In this document: positions 9,771 through 19,450 of the stretch, piece after piece
Numbering within the stretch: the stretch's first letter is position 1
Layout of the letters: each line of letters begins with the position of its first letter
NCBI GenBank assembly: GCA_026075535.2
Contig: AP026547.1
Span: forward strand, 7,192,001-7,256,000
DNA from: Tricholoma matsutake
Taxonomy: Eukaryota > Basidiomycota > Agaricomycetes > Agaricales > Tricholomataceae
Length of the DNA stretch: 64,000 nt
Direction of reading: 5' to 3'
Program-made: the position numbers and the translations under genes
The notes under the pieces: model-generated
The model's input: the letters and a program-made list of their open reading frames with translations, nothing else
Told to the model about the DNA's origin: nothing
The model's database searches: none

Positions 9771-10285
9771 GTACAAACTACTACTGGCAATGACGACGAT
9801 GGGGGGACACCACCACCACCACTGCTGCAAGCCCCTGCTTGCAGGGTGGAAGGTGAGGGTGAAGAGACGAGGGGGAAGGGAGACAACAATGAGAGTGTAG
9901 ACACCCACAACAACACCCGCCCCATGCCTATGAGCATCTGCTTGTGGGGTGGTTCAGGGGGGAGAAGAATGGGGACAGGAGAGCGAGACAGCCAGGGGAC
10001 AAACCAGGGAGAGATGAACAACAACACAGGGAAGAAGACCAATGACAACGACAACAAAGGAAGGTGACACCACCTGCCCCCAGCCTGACGAGCGACTGCT
10101 CATGGGGGTGGTCATGGTGGAACGATGACGACAATGGCACAGCACCCACCCTTCACTGCTGTGAGCAATTGCTCACAGGGTGGACTGGGTGCTAATAGCC
10201 ACAGGGCAGAAGGAGATGCTGCAGACCACTGCCATGAGCAACTGCTCGTCGTGGGTGTTTTTAATTTATTTTTATAATTGATAGT

Positions 10286-10372
10286 TACGGCCCCCTCCCC
10301 TCGAGCTTGTGAGGGGAGGGCCTAGTATTCTACTTATTAATTAGGTTGTACCCCTCGCACAGATGCGAGGGG
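10286..10372. repeat. GC-clamped hairpins of CE2
   Basis: CCCCTCCCCTCGAGCTTGTGAGGGGAGGG and CCCTCGCACAGATGCGAGGG, immediately inside the right cap. Confidence 0.65.
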
Positions 10373-10445
10373 GTCAATCTATTCATGATATATATAAAAT
10401 GAGATTTCAGTAATAAATAGATATAATGTATGTAAATTTAAATGA

Positions 10446-10536
10446 CTACTTGGCTTAAGTGGTAGAGTGTGCATGTTTGGTCATCATGTGATTGCTAGTC
10501 CAGAAGTCTGTTGGTTCAATTCTTGCTGTGCACACA
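10446..10536 (+). repeat. tRNA-like cap, right side of CE2
   Basis: CTACTTGGCTTAAGTGGTAGAG (box A-like) and TGTTGGTTCAATTCTTGC (box B with the GGTTCAA core), about 60 nt apart. Points to the right end of CE2, which is separated from it by GyA. Confidence 0.6.
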
Positions 10537-10566
10537 TCATTTCATGAGACTTATATATAAGAATTT

Positions 10567-11149
10567 TGTCAAGACCGATTCTTCTGACTGGACTTCTGAT
10601 CATTTTCTGCCCCCATTCATGGCCGCCTTACATCACAGCCCACCTCCTATCAGCAGCACTGCCTAGAGGTGAAATTCTCTCATTTCCAATTAAGTGAAAC
10701 AGTTTCAGGAATTGCCTCGGAAGCCAGTTTTCATATTAGCCACAGCCTCGGAAACTCCGACCTTAGTATTTAAGCTAGCTACTTCCGTTTTGTATCGCCA
10801 GTTTGTAAATCAACCAAGTCTCCCACTTAATCCTATCCTCTTTAAAACTCCAATTATGTTCTTAAGTCATTTTCAAACTCTTACTCATCCTCTCCGGAAA
10901 TTCTCCGGACCTCTGGTCACCTTCCTTACCCTTGCCTTGAAATTAGGACACTTGATGAGGAGAAGGGCACAACTTCTTATAAGTTGAAGCCAAGTCCTTT
11001 CTGCTCCCCCACTTGGTACGACACATCAAGTAAACCCTGCCCCAGATTTCTGTAGGATTCCCTGTCTTACTCCATCCAACCACTACAACTTCTATTGTCC
11101 AGGTATGACCGGAATTCCGACGACTTCCCCTCAAGATCAGTACTTAACA
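10567..11149 (+). repeat. 5' LTR of GyA
   Basis: 583 bp, TG...CA ends; about 95% or more identical to the 3' LTR by eye, with most differences being C/T or G/A transitions, and an 11-bp difference near the start. Confidence 0.93.
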
Positions 11150-11198
11150 GTATTTACAAACTCTCACTTCTCTCGTCAAAACCATCCCATCTTTCCTT

Positions 11199-12605
11199 AT
11201 GACTCCTACTGAGTCAAAAACCCAACGAACTACAAGAAACTCCCACCATGCTGGCACGTTACCAGGATTATCAGCAATACGCCAATCCATACTTCCTTCC
11301 CCTAGACACACTTCGACTTTTGGTGCATCCACCAGACCATCCAACATCTTCAGGCAAATCAGTTCTGGAGCACCCTCCATCAGTGCTAACGTCATGTCTC
11401 AACCTCCGGAGACCCCTCGGAATACAACTCCACTTGAGTACATAGAGGATGTTGGGCAACCTAACCCCTTTGATGAGGAAGGTCCAGGTAAAGAGGATGG
11501 ACTTCCCGGTGGACCTGATGACCCTAGCTGTCCTGACGGCCCCGGGGATGACCCCAATCCTGATGACCCTGATGACCCTCTACCTCCCATTGGTGGAAAT
11601 CCTGATCCAGGAGATAGGTTTCTCGATGCTCTCTTCGAGCTCTCAGATAGTCTCCGAACCCTCTGGCAGAACCAAGCACCCAAGACCGAGAAGATCAAAG
11701 TTCATGATCCTGATACTTTCGACAGGGCTAATCCCCGGAAACTTCGGGACTTCCTAGTCTCGTGCAACCTTCACTTCCATGATCGTCCTCAGGTATTCGC
11801 CTCCGATGAAAAGAAAATTCTATTCATCCTTTCCTACCTCAAAGGGTCAGCTCTTAGCTGGTTTGAACCTGGACTCAATGACCCAACAAATTCTGCCCAT
11901 TGGATGTGGAACTACGAGGTATTCCTTAGTGAGTTGGAAAGCAATTTTGGTCCTCATGACCCTGTCGGGGACGCGGAAAAGGCTCTTTCAGAACTCACAA
12001 TGAAGAAAGGTGGAAGAATAGTGAAGTATAATGTGGACTTCTGGGAACTGGCTTCCCGGGTCAACTGGAATGAGGCCGCTCTTCGCAACCGGTATTTCCA
12101 TGGTCTTCCGCTCCGTCTCCGCATAGAAGTCTTATGGGGGGGACAACCCGAAACTCTAGTATCCCTATGTCTTAAAGCCCAGGATGCTGACAACATCTAT
12201 TGGATGCAGGAAGAAGAAACCCGCTTAGAAACAAAGACCCCCAGAAATTCCGCACACACCGGAAAGAAGGAATCTAAAGGTTCTTCTAGCTCCAATTCCA
12301 ACACTCAGTCCAAACCCCAGCCCTTGTCCAGCACCAACCGCACAAACCAATCCTTGTCCGGCAGCTCCTCTGGGTCAAGGAACAACTTCCAGAAGGACAA
12401 GCCAAAAAACTCTATTTCTGACAAGTTGGGGAAAGACGGTAAACTAACTGGAGATGAATGTGAATGCCGCATGAAGGAAGGACTTTGCCTCTACTGCAGT
12501 GAGAAAGGACATGGAGCCAGGAATTGTCCGAAGTCCAAAGTGGCCAAAGCCCGTGCTGCAGCAGTCACTGAGTCCAAGCCGGACTCTGTGGACCCAAAAA
12601 AATAG
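11199..12605 (+). CDS. gag: GyA Gag polyprotein
   Basis: An intact 468-codon frame. Residues 1-130 are Pro/Ser/Asp-rich (a PDDPNPDDPDDP stretch). Residues about 165-340 match the retrotransposon Gag capsid domain (FIGL-type LKGSALSWFEPGL, then DAEKALSELTMKKGGRIVKYNVDFWELASRVNWNEAAL). A Ser-rich linker follows, then one zinc knuckle CLYCSEKGHGARNC (C-x2-C-x4-H-x4-C) near residue 430. It forms the particle that packages element RNA. The first Met (50 nt after the LTR) is taken because no other upstream start exists. Pol follows in a different frame, so it must be made by frameshifting or reinitiation. Confidence 0.9.
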   Translation: MTPTESKTQRTTRNSHHAGTLPGLSAIRQSILPSPRHTSTFGASTRPSNIFRQISSGAPSISANVMSQPPETPRNTTPLEYIEDVGQPNPFDEEGPGKEDGLPGGPDDPSCPDGPGDDPNPDDPDDPLPPIGGNPDPGDRFLDALFELSDSLRTLWQNQAPKTEKIKVHDPDTFDRANPRKLRDFLVSCNLHFHDRPQVFASDEKKILFILSYLKGSALSWFEPGLNDPTNSAHWMWNYEVFLSELESNFGPHDPVGDAEKALSELTMKKGGRIVKYNVDFWELASRVNWNEAALRNRYFHGLPLRLRIEVLWGGQPETLVSLCLKAQDADNIYWMQEEETRLETKTPRNSAHTGKKESKGSSSSNSNTQSKPQPLSSTNRTNQSLSGSSSGSRNNFQKDKPKNSISDKLGKDGKLTGDECECRMKEGLCLYCSEKGHGARNCPKSKVAKARAAAVTESKPDSVDPKK

Positions 12606-14715
12606 TTTGCAACCCTCGGGAACATGCCATTGGGGCTGAGGGTTGCATTGACCTTTCCCAACTGGCTGCTTACGTCTGTCTCAATGCGTCTGCTCTTTCT
12701 GATCCTGAATCCCTTACCATCCTGTTATCCCTTTCCAAACAATCCCTAAAAATCCAAACTCTTATCGACTCTGGTTCCTCACATTGTTTCCTCGATTCAT
12801 CATTTGTGCAGGACAACCAACTTAGTACCAAACCCATTCCTCCAATCGGACTTTTCGACTATTTGATGGAACTTGTAACTCCACCATAACTCAAGTCGTG
12901 GAACTCCCAGTCACTTTTCCATCTGGTGAAGTGTTCAATCTGACATTTTATGTAACCTCGCTGGACTCTTCCTGTTCTGCAGTACTTGGTCATAACTGGC
13001 TGAAGCAATACAATCCATTGATTGACTGGTCTTCAGGCCAAATAAATTTCTGTTCTGCAGTTCAAAGAGGTCCTGCCCCCTCGACGTCCTCCCACTCTCC
13101 TATCTTGTGTGAGTCACCTTCAACTCTGAACCTTCCAGTGGAAACCCACGAAAACCCCATAATCACTAAACCCTCAAAACTTGTACCACATGAGATCTCC
13201 TTCATCAATGCTGCCACTTACATGCATGCAAGCAAACTTCCTGGGGCTGTTGCCTTTCAGATGACATTCTCCCTCGAAGGACTGGCGGCTAAATCCTCAG
13301 CAGTGTCCAGAAATCCCCTGGACCTTTCTGATGTTCCGGAAGAATATCACGAATTTGCAGATGTTTTCAATAAACAAAAAGCCGACACCCTTCCTCCACA
13401 CCGTCCCTATGATCTCAAGATAGAGACGGAGGATAATGCTTCCCCACCTCTAGGTCACATGTACTCCCTCTCTCCCTCTGAGCTCGAGGCCCTCCGAATA
13501 TTCATTGAAGAAAATGTTCATTCAGGCTTCATCCGCCCCTCCAAATCCCCTCATGGTGCTCCTATACTCTTTGTCAAGAAAAAGGATGGGAGTCTCTGAC
13601 TTTGTGTTGACTACTGGGGACTCAATCGCATCTCAAAAAAGGACCGCTACCCACTTCCTCTAATCTCAGACCTCCTGGATTCTCTGGGAAAGGCACGCGT
13701 GTTCACCAAAATTGACCTCCGGCATGCTTATCACTTAGTCCGCATTGCTGAGGGAGATGAATGGAAGACCACTTTCCGCACGCGCTATGGTTCTTTCGAG
13801 TGGCTGGTAGTTCCTTTCGGACTCACCAATGCACCTGCTGCCTTCGGGCGGCCCTAGTGTTGCCACTGGCTCAGCCGAGGTTTTTCAATAAAATGGCTAT
13901 AGCATGCCAGGTAAATTTCTTAAATTCACCAAGATATTTGAGCATGTGGATGGGCCCATAAGCCGAGGGGTTGTCTGCCAAAATTAGTTGAACCAATCAA
14001 TTGTCCCTGAGTTATTTAATAAACAAAATTCGGCTTGATGGCTCGGCTTGAAATCAAAGCTGAGTGAATAAGTCAGGAACAGGGGATCCAGTCAGATAAT
14101 GTTGGCAGAAGACCCCTCGGCTTATGGGCTCGTCCATATGCTCAAATGTCCTAGTGAATTTAGGAAATTTATCTGGTATGCTATAGCCATTTTATTGAAA
14201 AACCTTGGCTGAGCCAGTGGCAACACTATGCAGCCTTCCAGTGCCTCATGCACGACATCTTCAGTGACCTATTAGATGTCAGTGTCATTGTCTATCTCGA
14301 TGATATCCTAATCTACTCCAATGACATGAGTCAACACAAGGCTCACATCAAGGAAGTCCTCCAGAGACTCCGGAAGAATGGCCTCTACGCTGCTCTGCAG
14401 AAATGCGAGTTCCATAAAGACAGCATGGAATACTTGGGGTTCATCCTCTCTCCAGATGGGCTCCGGATGTCCAAAGATAAAGTCAAAACCATCCTCGACT
14501 GGCCTGAACCTCGAAAGGTTAAGGATATCCAATCCTTCCTGGGATTCTGCAACTTCTACCGACGGTTCATCCACGGATATTCTGACATCATCATTCCACT
14601 CACCAGACTCACCCGGAAACATATGCCTTGGGACTTTGGCAAGAAATGTCAAGAAGCCTTCAACAAACTAAAAGAAGAATTCACTCATGCCCCAATACTC
14701 ACTCAATGGCTCCCA
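12606..14715 (+). pseudogene. pol: GyA Pol (protease and reverse transcriptase), broken
   Basis: Protease signature LIDSGSSH is at about 12765, followed by a frame change near 12850 and the FYVTSLDSSCSAVLGHNWL block. The RT begins at about 13340 (FADVFNKQKADTLPPHRPYDLKI). Its first part ends at a TGA (13597) exactly where the family has Arg (KKDGS[stop]LCVDY). RT resumes with [32 protein letters not shown], is cut at NAPAAF by the foldback element, and continues with VYLDDILIYS and the connection domain SFLGFCNFYRRF. The sequence ends at LTQW, where RNase H and integrase should follow. It is non-functional through at least four lesions. Confidence 0.88.
13855..14228. mobile_element. foldback/MITE-like element with about 130-bp inverted repeats
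   Basis: Inverted repeats begin TAGTGTTGCCACTGG and cover about 130 bp on each side (about 90% identical), leaving roughly 110 bp in the middle (GGCTTG...AGCTGAG). The GyA RT reading frame resumes across it. Flanks GCTGCCTTC (13837-13845) and GCAGCCTTC (14230-14238) look like a 9-bp duplication with one mismatch. Eight extra bases (GGGCGGCC...) precede the left repeat. A 9-bp duplication would suit a Mutator-like origin, but this is tentative. No coding capacity. Confidence 0.85.
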
Positions 14716-14719
14716 GAGT

Positions 14720-15394
14720 TCCCGCATTTCCTTCTTCACCCCCTTAACTGCCCCCACCAGCTCCTTAAGCAACTCCATCACTCCCTTGTTCTCCCCTAGC
14801 CCGGGTCCCACCTGCAACACCTGGCCCTACCACACCACCTCTTTGCACTTGTGCTTTGCTTTTGTACAGGGCTCGCAGGCCCAACCCCGGGTTCCTGTCC
14901 GGAAACACAACAACTTTTGATCTGAACATCTACCAGGAAGTCAGCATACAAGGGCAACAAGAATAAAGAGCGACTCACCTTTTGCAAGAAATAGTGGCTT
15001 GCAGCTGCAAAGGGACTTCATTCTCGGGCACCTCCACCCTCTCCTTTCCTTTTGCCTTCTTCTTGGGGGGGGAGCTCCCTTCAGCCTCTTCAGGCTCCAC
15101 TTCTGCAGCTTTCCGCTTCTTTTCTGCCCTCTTAGTGGCAGCAGTCTTCTTCCGTTCCTCCTCTGCAGCCTTTTTCTCAGCCTCCACCCTAGCCGCCTCC
15201 ACTTTTGCAGCCTCCTCAGCAACCCTGTGCTCCTCAGCCTCCCTTGCCTCTTCCTCGAGCTGGAGCTCCTCCATCAGCTTTTCTTGCTGGGCCCTGAGGG
15301 CCACGATTTTCTCCATGTGCGAGGACATGTTAGAGGTGGTGGTGGTTGAAGAAAAAGCCTGAGAACCCATCAACATCAAAATCAACATACCCAA
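14720..15394 (-). pseudogene. GyA antisense gene: charged coiled coil plus cysteine cluster
   Basis: Reading away from the 3' LTR on the opposite strand to gag-pol, exon 1 (15394-14997) encodes MEKIVALRAQQEKLMEELQ followed by about 90 residues of Glu/Ala/Lys/Arg heptad-like repeat and a basic stretch SPPKKKAKGKERV. It ends at a donor GTGAGT (about 14995). After a roughly 85-bp intron-like gap a frame gives GWACEPCTKAKHKC, the C-x2-C-x6-C half of a fungal Zn2Cys6 cluster, then a leucine-rich tail (GVMELLKELVGAVKG). The cysteine frame is off by one from the splice I can draw, so the gene is damaged or the intron differs. A similar antisense gene lies in GyB. Function unknown; DNA binding is an inference. 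Confidence 0.6.
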
Positions 15395-15447
15395 TTTGGA
15401 TTCAAACCTTCACGTGCCTCATAGGCTTGGCACTAAGGGGGAAATAC

Positions 15448-16019
15448 TGTCAAGACCAATTCTTTCTGATCATTTTCCGCCCCCCTTCCTGGCTGCCTTA
15501 CATCACAGCCCACCTCCTATCAGCAGCACTGCCTAGAGGCGAAATTCTCTCATTTCCAATTAAGTGAAACGGTTTCAGGAATTGCCTCGGAAGCCAGTTT
15601 TCATATTAGCCACAGCCTCGGAAACTCCGACCTTAGTATTTAAGCTAGCTACTTCCGTTTTGTATCGCCAGTTTGTAAATCAACCAAGTCTCCCACTTAA
15701 TCCTATCTTCTTTAAAACTCCAATTATGTTCTTAAGTCATTTTCAAACTCTTACTCATCCTCTCTGGAAATTCTCCAGACCTCTGGTCACCTTCCTTACC
15801 CTTGCCTTGAAATTAGGACACTTGACAAGGAGAAGGGCACAACTTCTTATAAGTTGAAGCCAAGTCCTTTCTGCTCCCCCACTTGGTGTGACACACCAAG
15901 TAAACCCTGCCCCAGATTTCTGTAGGATTCCCTGTCTTACTCCATCCGACCACTACAACTTCTATCGTCTGGGTATGACTGGAATTCCGACGACTTCCCC
16001 TCAAGATCAGTACTTAACA
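15448..16019 (+). repeat. 3' LTR of GyA
   Basis: 572 bp, bounded by the polypurine tract on the left and the duplication AATTT on the right. Confidence 0.93.
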
Positions 16020-16679
16020 AATTTCTCTAAGTCTGGAACTCAGACTTTACTCGGACAGTACTTTAAAGGTGTAAATAAATGCACAATTGATGTTGTCCAA
16101 GTGAAGTCTGAGTGCAGTCCTCGGACTGTCCTAGGACTTTACTCGGACAACTCGGACAGTCCTCGGACAGTCCAAGTAGTGTTTGAAAGTCTGGTTCATC
16201 AAACCAGAAAAAAACTGAAACTGAGCCGAACTGGACTGCGGTTCAGTTATTTTGTGGTTGTGGTTGCCCTCATTTGCCCAGCCCATCGGTTGCGGTTGCA
16301 TTGATTTGAATACTTATTTAAAGTCGATTGAAACCAGTTCTAACCAGTTCTAACTGACCTCAGTCTACACACTATAGTAGATGTAATTTAATTATAATCA
16401 AATGTAATAATAACTAAAATAAAATAATACTGGGATGTGCCCAAGAGAAGAACACAAAAAGCAAGGGTTTATATACTGTGAGGCTGCGCATGGACCATTT
16501 TGTCATGTTTGCACAACCAAGAAATGAAAGTGGCACCACTTTCAAACATCTTTCACATGACCGCCAAACAACCAACACCACATCACCCACCTTCCACGTC
16601 CACCAGGACCACCACCACTGCTACAAATGAACCAACATGGCCCACCCAGACGATGCCAGTCGCATCGTCTGGGCCTTAA

Positions 16680-16742
16680 GTATGTTTCTTTATTATTGAT
16701 TCCTTGTTTTTCAACTAACTAACTATTTTGTCATTGTTTTAG
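16680..16742 (+). other. intron-like segment of CL2, copy 1
   Basis: Hairpin CCCAGACGATGCCAGTCGCATCGTCTGGG (16645-16673), donor GTATGT at 16680, branch-like AACTAACTAACT, acceptor TTTTAG at 16742. Confidence 0.6.
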
Positions 16743-16830
16743 GTTCTTACCATTTGATAATGGCACCATAGCCACAAATGGACCAACACAACCAACCCAG
16801 ACGATGCCAGTCATGTTGTTTGGGCATTGG

Positions 16831-16890
16831 GTATGTTTTTTATCATTGATTCATTGTTTTTTTAACTAGATATTTTGTTGTTGTTTTCAG
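16831..16890 (+). other. intron-like segment of CL2, copy 2
   Basis: Hairpin CCCAGACGATG...GTTGTTTGGGC (16796-16826), donor GTATGT at 16831, AACTAGATA, acceptor TTTTCAG at 16890. Confidence 0.55.
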
Positions 16891-17245
16891 TTCTTAATCT
16901 TTTGATGATGCCTACACCCAACCACCACACCATGCCTGCAAGCCCCTGCTTGTAGGGTGGTAATGCAAGCAATGCCAGACAATGAGGGCAGCAGACAATG
17001 ATGCCAAGACCAGACAACAACAATGACACAAGCAACCTACAATGACACCAACACCAACACCAACACTAACACCAGCACCAACACCAATGCTAACACCAAT
17101 GCAGACAACAACACCAACACCAATGCCTAACACCAATACCATCAATGAGGACACTAACGCCAACACCAGACACACCTGCCACTACACCCACATCCCCCAC
17201 ATCAGATAGCGCTGCCAAACTGGAAGGAAGCTGGAGCTTCCAACA

Positions 17246-19335
17246 CTCAGGGATGGAGAAACTATAAGGAACTTAATATATTTCGAGGGGGGAATCTAGA
17301 ATACAGTGCAAGTACTCAAAGTGTAGACTATATACCAACAGAATAACATGTGATAATAGACATGCATGTGATAATGCAATGCTGATGTAAGAGGCACTCT
17401 TACACTCTCTCATACTCCAAGAAAATGACCGGGGGGGGGGTAGGTGGCAAGGTAAACATGGTCATGGTAACCAAAAATAACTTTACATGTTTGCAAGAAC
17501 ACTGAGTCATAAGTGGGCATTGATGAGGATGGGCAAGGACAAGGATGTGGATGGGCTGGTGACAGTGCTGGTGATGTGGACAGTGCTGGTGATGTGGACG
17601 GTGCTGGTGACGTGGATGGTGCTGGTGACATGGATGGTGCTGGTGATGTGGATGGTGCTGGTGACATGGACAGTGCTGGTGTTGAATGCAGTGGCGAGGA
17701 CAGGGCGAGGGCGTGGAACCATGGCAAGTACAGGGTGGGGAACTGTGTTGAGGACATTGGCGCAGCTGACGATGATAGGGTGTTGACAGTGCTGGGTACA
17801 GCAAACAGTGGCAGTGTGCTGGATAGATCTGTTGCGATGTGGTGCATGGGTTGCAGGATGAACGAGTTACAGAACATATTGCAAGTGGGGGGGTGATGGT
17901 GGCCTTGAGGGCAGGAGGTGGACCAGGTGCTAGGGAACTGTGTTTTTGATGAGGCATGGATGATGCAAGCGTAAAAAAATAGTTCGATGCGAACTGGGGT
18001 GAGCTGGGGTGTATGGATGGAAACATGGATGTAGACAGTGAGCGGGGGGTGTTGTCAGGCATTGATGGCACCATTAGTGACATGGCAGGGGTGTAGGGCA
18101 CAGGTGGCAGCAAAACAGTTCACTTTGGGGGGTTCAGCGGCAAGCTAGGGTCTGGTACATGTTTTGGGGGTGTTTTGCTGGTTCTGGCTGCATATGTCAT
18201 CATTCTGGAGCTGCCAGCGGTGGTTGTGAGTTGGGGGATTCAGTCATCATCAATGAACATGTCAATGGTGACATGGCAGTGTCACAGGGCAGCTCGAGGT
18301 GTGGAACAGGGGTTTGGGGATTGAGTTGGGGTGAGCTGGATCGTGCAGTAGAGCTCCTAGACCTTCGTTTAAGGTTCTCGGGCATGCAGGTTTGTTCTGT
18401 CAAGCAGACGACACATTTTGATGAATGTGTCTTCTCGTCCTCGTGTAACTGCATCCTCAGGGCTGTAGTCTGTCTCTGTACGTAGTTTAGCACCTGGTAA
18501 TCGATTTCAGAGGTGGTAGCCATCATCTGGGTACCAGCTGTAGCCCAAGTTGTCATTTTGGCAGTAGTTGTAACAGCTTTTGTTGCCGTTGTTGGACATG
18601 ACATGGCAGAGGGACGGTGGGCCTCAGGGCTCAAAACCAAGGGCTGGGAACTCGGCTGTGGGGCTGTGAGTGGAGTCAGCAGTGTGTGGCATCCTTTTCA
18701 AGGTCTTTGGGACTGGTTTGGGGCAAGGGAAGGGGTGGTCGTGGTTGTTGACAATGACGTTGGTGTTGTTGATGGCATTGTTGACATGGCTGATGGGGGC
18801 TGTGCAGGTGTCATCAATGGTGTTGTTGAGTGGGCAACATGTTTCGACAAAGGCATGGGCGCATATGCCTGCAACTGGTTTTGCCGGGTTGTGGATGTCT
18901 TTCAGGCATTGCAGGGGTCTGTAGAGCGAGTTGAGGGGCTGTTGACAGTTCAGGGAGGTTGTCTTGATTTGGGAAATGAGACAAGTGGGCTGAAGACAAC
19001 AGGTGAGACCAGCAGGGTGGAAACAAGCCAGGTGGGGAGTCATTGGGGGGTTGTTGGGCATCACTCGAGTCATTGGGAAGCAAGGTGGGAGTTGTGCTGG
19101 GTCATTTTAAGTGTTTGGAGCTGAGCAAGACAGGCAGGGTCAAGCCAGGGTATAGGCAGTGTATAAACGAGAGTAACTCAGGGACAGAGAAACTATAAGG
19201 AACTTAATATATTTCGAGGGGGGAATCTAGAATACAGTGCAAGTACTCAAAGTGTAGACTATATACCAACAGAATAACATGTGATAATAGACATGCATGT
19301 GATAATGCAATGCTGATGTAAGAGGCACTATTACA
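17246..19335. mobile_element. unit bounded by 159-bp direct repeats (LARD/TRIM candidate)
   Basis: Direct repeats 17246-17404 and 19177-19335 differ at only about three positions over 159 bp. On the minus strand each starts TGTAAGAGTGCCTCTTACA, itself a hairpin, and ends TCCCTGAG. They flank about 1.77 kb with no recognisable domain, only Ser/Thr/Pro-rich and Gly/Val-rich open frames on both strands. An identical octamer GCTGCCAA lies outside both repeats (17211-17218, 19341-19348) but leaves 27 extra bases on the left and 5 on the right, so the true ends are unsettled. It could be a short-LTR non-autonomous retroelement. Confidence 0.45.
17563..17690. repeat. 18-bp tandem repeat (GTGCTGGTGATGTGGAYG)
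   Basis: About seven copies with C/T variation at two positions. It produces the Val/Leu/Met- and His/Pro-rich open frames of this stretch on both strands. Confidence 0.85.
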
Positions 19336-19394
19336 CAAATGCTGCCAACAAAACACATTGGGCACAAATGATGACAGATGTTGTTTGTGCCCAG

Positions 19395-19450
19395 GTAATG
19401 TTCATTTAATGTTCTTTTTCAATTAACTCATGTTTTCTTTTCTTTTCTAG
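19395..19450 (+). other. intron-like segment of CL2, copy 3
   Basis: Hairpin GGGCACAAATGATG...TTGTTTGTGCCC (19360-19392), donor GTAATG at 19395, AATTAACTCATG, TTTCTAG at 19450, followed by GTTCTAATTATG as in other copies. Confidence 0.6.

Larger units (their letters stand above)
9010..10255. repeat. array of ten GAGCAACTGCTC-type modules (CE2)
   Basis: Copies at about 9018, 9296, 9447, 9527, 9613, 9828, 9930, 10083, 10161 and 10232. Each is a short inverted repeat (for example GCGAGCAGCTGCTCGTGGGG, GTGAGCAATTGCTCAC) followed by GGGTGG. Arm bases co-vary between copies: ATGAGC...GCTCAT, GCAAGC...GCTTGC, GTGAGC...GCTCAC. This points to selection for pairing and not for sequence. Two hairpin-plus-intron units interrupt the array. 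Confidence 0.75.
10567..16019 (+). mobile_element. GyA: Ty3/Gypsy LTR retrotransposon, TSD AATTT
   Basis: Two LTRs (10567-11149 and 15448-16019) starting TGTCAAGACC and ending CAGTACTTAACA, flanked by perfect 5-bp repeats AATTT (10562-10566, 16020-16024). A purine tract AAGGGGGAAATAC precedes the 3' LTR. It carries gag, protease and reverse transcriptase, but RNase H and integrase are missing, replaced directly by the 3' part of an antisense gene. A 384-bp foldback element interrupts the RT. No convincing tRNA primer site follows the 5' LTR. The element is dead. Confidence 0.93.

Noticed and set aside
11150..11198. A primer binding site for GyA
   Set aside because: No TGG-initial stretch complementary to a tRNA 3' end follows the 5' LTR; GyC likewise shows none after its 5' LTR.
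14982..15362. A Ser/Ala/Phe-rich plus-strand membrane-like protein
   Set aside because: Antisense shadow of the Glu/Ala/Lys coiled coil on the minus strand.
17400..18113. A His/Pro-rich metal-binding protein (PHHQHHP repeats)
   Set aside because: Produced by the 18-bp tandem repeat; the opposite strand is equally open and no conserved flanking domain exists.
18513..19124. A 203-codon Val/Gly-rich plus-strand protein
   Set aside because: Non-coding core of the 159-bp direct-repeat unit, with an equally long antisense frame and no recognisable motif.
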